Source: Monoplex corrugatus
Taxonomy: Eukaryota > Mollusca > Gastropoda > Littorinimorpha > Ranellidae
Assembly: GCA_030674185.1 (NCBI GenBank)
Contig: JAPXFY010000022.1
Location: 869,535-933,534 of the forward strand
Direction of reading: 5' to 3'
DNA: 64,000 nucleotides
Positions within the stretch are counted from its first letter, which is position 1. Every line of letters starts with the position of its first letter. The notes under the pieces were generated by a model. It saw nothing but the letters and a program-made list of their open reading frames with translations, was not told where the DNA came from and did no database searches. Shown one piece after another: positions 52,701 through 58,700 of the stretch. A program made the translations under genes and the position numbers.

Positions 52701-55700
52701 AAAGCAGTATAACTGTCTCCTTGTCAACCAAACACATAATCACCATAAAGCAGTATAACTGTCTCCTTGTCAACCAAACACATAATCACCATAAAGCAAT
52801 ATAATTGTCTCCTTGTCAAACACATAATCACCATAAAGCAGTATAATTGTCTCCTTGTCAAACACATAATCATCATAAAGCAGTATAATTGTCTCCTTGT
52901 CAAACACATAATCACCATAAAGCAGTATAACTGTCTCCTTGTCAAACACATAATCACCATAAAGCAGTATAACTGTCTCCCTGTCAAACACATAATCACC
53001 ATAAAGCAGTATAACTGTCTCCTTGTCAAACACATTAATCACCATAAAGCAGTATAACTGTCTCCTTGTCAAACACACAATCACCATAAAGCAGTATAAC
53101 TGTCTCCTTGTCAAACACATAATCATCATAAAGCAGTATAACTGTCTCCTTGTCAAACACATAATCACCATAAAGCAGTATAACTGTCTCCTTGTCAAAC
53201 ACATAATCACCATAAAGCAGTATAACTGTCTCCTTGTCAAACACACAATCACCATAAAGCAGTATAACTGTCTCCTTGTCAAACACACAATCACCATAAA
53301 GCAGTATAACTGTCTCCTTGTCAAAACACATAATCATCATAAAGCAGTATAACTGTCTCCTTGTCAAACACATAATCACCATAAAGCAGTATAACTGTCT
53401 CCTTGTCAAACACATAATCACCATAAAGCAGTATAACTGTCTCCTTGTCAAACACACAATCACCATAAAGCAGTATAACTGTCTCCTTGTCAAACACACA
53501 ATCACCATAAAGCAGTATAACTGTCTCCTTGTCAAACACACAATCACCATAAAGCAGTATAACTGTCTCCTTGTCAAACACATAATCATCATAAAGCAGT
53601 ATAACTGTCTCCTTGTCAAACACATAATCACCATAAAGCAGTATAACTGTCTCCTTGTCAACCAAACACATAATCACCATAAAGCAGTATAACTGTCTCC
53701 CTGTCAACCAAACACATAATCACCATAAAGCAGTATAACTGTCTCCTTGTCAAACACATAATCACCATAAAGCAGTATAATTGTCTCCCTGTCAACCAAA
53801 CACATTATCACCATAAAGCAGTATAACTGTCTCCTTGTCAAACACATAATTACCATAAAGCAGTATAACTGTCTCCTTGTCAAACACATAATTACCATAA
53901 AGCAGTATAACTGTCTCCTTGTCAACAAAACACTTCAAGACGTTGCTATGTGCATACCTTAAAGTAGCAGTGCTCGATGCGGCGCAGGTAAGCACGACAG
54001 ACCTCCTCACTAGATCCCCTTTTCTCAATGTAGGCCTGCAAAGTCTCCAGCAGTCCACACACACGCTGCTCGTCTTTCAGTCTGTAAATAAAATGACCAC
54101 CATCACAAAGTGTTGCCATGTCTACAATTACATGTATAAAAATCACACCAACAGACTTCAGCCTGAAATATGGTATCACCTCCATCACAAAGTGTCGCCA
54201 TGTCTACAATTACATGTATAAAAATCACACCAACAGACTTCAGCCTGAAATATGGTATCACCTCCATCACAAAGTGTCGCCATGTCTACAATTACATGTA
54301 TAAAAATCACACCAACAGACTTCAGCCTGAAATATGGTATCACCTCCATCACGAAGTGTTGCCATGTCTACACTTACATGTATAAAAATCACACCAACAG
54401 ACTTCAGCCTGAAATATGGTATCACCTCCATCACAAAGTGTCGCCATGTCTACAATTACATGTATAAAAATCACACCAACAGACTTCAGCCTGAAATATG
54501 GTATCACCTCCATCACGAAGTGTTGCCATGTCTACAATTACAACATGTATAAAATTCACACCAACAGACTTCAGCCTGAAATATGGTATCACCTCCATCA
54601 CAAAGTGTTGCCATGTCTACAATTACATGTATAAAAATCACACCAACAGACTTCAGCCTGAAATATGGTATCACCTCCATCACGAAGTGTTGCCATGTCT
54701 ACAATTACAACATGTATAAAAATCACACCAACAGACTTCAGCCTGAAATATGGTATCACCTCCATCACGAAGTGTTGCCATGTCTACAATTACAACATGT
54801 ATAAAATTCACACCAACAGACTTCAGCCTGAAATATGGTATCACCACCATCACGAAGTGTCGCCATGTCTACAATTACAACATGTATAAAAATCACCCTC
54901 ACCTGTCCACAAACTCTGTGCTGTGAGCGTCACAGTTCTGCAGCATCTTGGTGAATTCCTCATCCAGACGTTCCATAACTGTCAGGATACAGCCCCGCAC
55001 ACGGTATGGAGTTGCCTGTGTAAACACACACACACACACACATATCACAATATATACGCAACAATAAATGTGCACAGATGAATATGTACTAGCAATGCCT
55101 AACATACATACACATGTACAAATGTATGGTAATAAATGTGCTCATATATAAAAAGAAAGAGGAAGTGTGTTTACACAGGACCTGGGCATTTTTGAAAGAG
55201 CACAGATGACACTGCCTGGAGGTGACTGCACCACAATCTCCATGATCTTGGACAAGTACCAGCCAAAAATAGAGCTGTCATGTGCCGTATTGCATAAGCT
55301 GGATAGGCAAAATGTATTACGCTTAATGTATACCTACAAACACGATTAACGATGAGCCAAATGCTAGATTATGATGCTTTGATGTATACATGTATACACA
55401 CAAAATTATACGATGAGCCGCAAGGTAGATTATGATGCTTTAACGTATACATACACACAAAATTATACGACAAGCCGCAAGGTAGATTATGATGCTTTAA
55501 CGTATACATACACACAAAATTATACGACAAGCCGCAAGGTAGATTATGATGCTTTAACGTATACATACACACAAAATTATACGACGAGCCGCAAGGTAGA
55601 TTATGATGCTTTAACGTATACATACACACAAAATTATACGACAAGCCGCAAGGTAGATTATGCTGCTTTAACGTATACATACACACAAAATTATACGATG

Positions 55701-58700
55701 AACCACATGTTAGAATGTATGACTCTTCATTTATACATACATACATGATAACACACTGAACCACATCACTGGCAGTCAGAAGTGGAAGTATGTACTGGTG
55801 GGCAATCAACTATGACACCAGCAACAGAGGGCCAGGGAGAACAGGAATGTCTTTTAACCATGACTCAAAGTGCAAAATGGCAGGCAAGAAGTCCCTTAGA
55901 TCAGATGGCAACAAGTTCCAAAAGATGGCGTAATGGAGCTGAAAGCATGTTCACCAGCTGACTTAACCCTTTGACTACTGCATCCTATCCAATAACTGCA
56001 AAAACTTAACCATTCGATTTCCTCACTCTAACCACCAGCTTCCTGCATGAAGCTGGTGGGTAGGGTGAGGGAATCAAAGGGTTAAATTTTCGCTTTGTTA
56101 GCATGGCTGGAAATGTATGATGTTGATGGACAGGGTGCAGGAGTCAAAGGGTTAAGACTACATACTGGCAATTCAAAAGCTGTTGAGGATCATAGGGTGT
56201 GTGACGTTTGATATGTACAGAGGTGATTTGATGGGTACGGAGGAAAAGATCTATCAACATGGTGATACGCAGGACTGGCAACTTTATACTGGCTGTCAGA
56301 TCTGACTGGCAACAAGTAGAGTTCTTTGAATAATGATGTTACATGATCATACCATATCTATTCATGATTTGACGTGCTGCATTATTCTGAACCCTTTACA
56401 GTTATGAAGTATGTTCTGCTGGTAAGCCAGCTAGGACAGAATTACACCAGTCTAACTGGGAAGTTACAACAGAATTACACCTATCTACCTGGGACATTAC
56501 AACAGAATTACACCTATCTACCTGGGACATTACAACAGAATTACGCCAGTCTAACTGGGAAGTTAGGACAGAATTACGCCAGTCTAACTGGGAAGTTAGG
56601 ATAGAATTACACCAGTCTAACTGGGAAGTTAGGACAGAATTACACCAGTCTAACTGGGAAGTTAGGACAGAATTACACCAGTCTAACTGGGAAGTTAGGA
56701 CAGAATTACACCAGTCTAACTGGGAAGTTAGGATAGAATTACACCAGTCTAACTGGGAAGTTAGGACAAAATTGCACCAGTCTAACTAGGAAGTTAGGAC
56801 AAAATTACACCAGTCTAACTGGGAAGTTAGGATAGAATTACACCAGTCTAACTGGGAAGTTAGGATAGAATTACACCAGTCTAACTGGGAAGTTAGGACA
56901 GAATTACACCAGTCTAACTGGGAAGTTAGGATAGAATTACACCAGTCTAACTGGGAAGTTAGGATAGAATTACACCAGTCTAACTGGGAAGTTAGGATAG
57001 AATTACACCAGTCTAACTGGGAAGTTAGGACAGAATTACACCAGTCTAACTGGGAAGTTAGGACAGAATTACACCAGTCTAACTGGGAAGTTAGGACAGA
57101 ATTACACCAGTCTAACTCTAGTAACTGGGAAGCTGGGACAGAATTACACCAGTCTAACTGGGAAGTTACAACAGAATTACACCAGTCTAACTGGGAAGTT
57201 ACTGTAGCAGAGACAAGTGGTTAACGTGCTGTTTTAGACAGATATAGTCTGACGGTGGCCATCTTCCACGACTCTGTGTTACTTCTGTGTTCTTGCCGTA
57301 ATCCCACAAATAATCTTCCTGACTTTCAAACAAAGTGTTGATGTGTTGTGCTTGTCAGTTTCAGTTTCAGTTTCTCAAGATGATATCTCCGTGCTCGGAA
57401 TGTATTCCAATTTCACTGATGTCACAGGTGCCATGTGATGGAGAAGATTCAGAATGATCATGGCACAAGCCTTAAGCCTGTACAAAAACCCATGAGCTGG
57501 CCAAGTCCTAAGCTCTTACCTTGCCTTTTTGTTTTTCATCTTACACTAGTAATGTATCAGTCTATCATCTGAACAATCTTAATTACATGCAAAACAAAAA
57601 ACAAGTGCATGTAAGCGAATATGTACATGTGCGTTTCGCAGGTGCACGCGCGCACACATATACATATACATGCAAGTGTTCACAAGTTATGTGTGCATAC
57701 ATCTACATACCTCTAAGCTCTCATTCTCCTCCAGTATGTTTTCACCCACCACCAGTTCCTCCATCTCCATCAGCATGGTCATCAGGGTGGTCAGGTTGTC
57801 CATACACCTGTTATCACATATCATATCATATAATATATCACATCTGTACAACACCTATACCACAGCACACATCACCAGGTCAGGTTGTCCATACACCTGT
57901 ATCACATATCACACCTGTATGGCAGTACACACCACCAGGTCTTCCATCTCTATCAGTACGGTCATCAGAATGGTCAGGTTCTCCATACACCTGTATCACA
58001 TATCACACCTGTATCACATATCACACCTGTATGGCAGTACACACCACCAGGTCCTCCATCTCTATCAGTATGGTCATCAGAATGGTCAGGTTCTCCATAC
58101 ACCTATATCACATATCACACCTGTATCACATATCACACCTGTATGGCAGTACACACCACCAGGTCCTCCATCTCTATCAGTATGGTCATCAGAATGGTCA
58201 GGTTCTCCATACACCTGTATCACATATCACACCTGTATCACATATCACACCTGTATGGCAGTACACACCACCAGGTCCTCCATCTCTATCAGTATGGTCA
58301 TCAGAATGGTCAGGTTCTCCATACACCTGTATCACATATCACACCTGTATCACATATCACACCTGTATGGCAGTACACACCACCAGGTCCTCCATCTCAA
58401 TCAAAATGGTCATTAGAATGTGTTATTATTAACTGACACTATTTTGACTGAACTCACAGTCCACTGTCAAACTGCAAGCAGAAATGAACAAAGGAAAAAT
58501 GAAACACATCGGCCACTCAACCCGCGACACGAACACAAACTTAACAACAACAGTTCAACAAGGTAAAGTTGAGGCCAAAAGAAATGCGGGCAGACCAACC
58601 ACCCCACACATGACCAACATCAGCAGCCTGACAGTCTACCTAGTAGCACAGAAAAGTCACGACAGTGAATGGAGGAGTGTTGTCACAAAGACTGTGAATG

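Noticed and set aside
55167..55349. Short frame [18 protein letters not shown]... in intron 2
   Set aside because: Moderately protein-like, but isolated and antisense to eIF3c; could be a retroelement scrap, with not enough to call.
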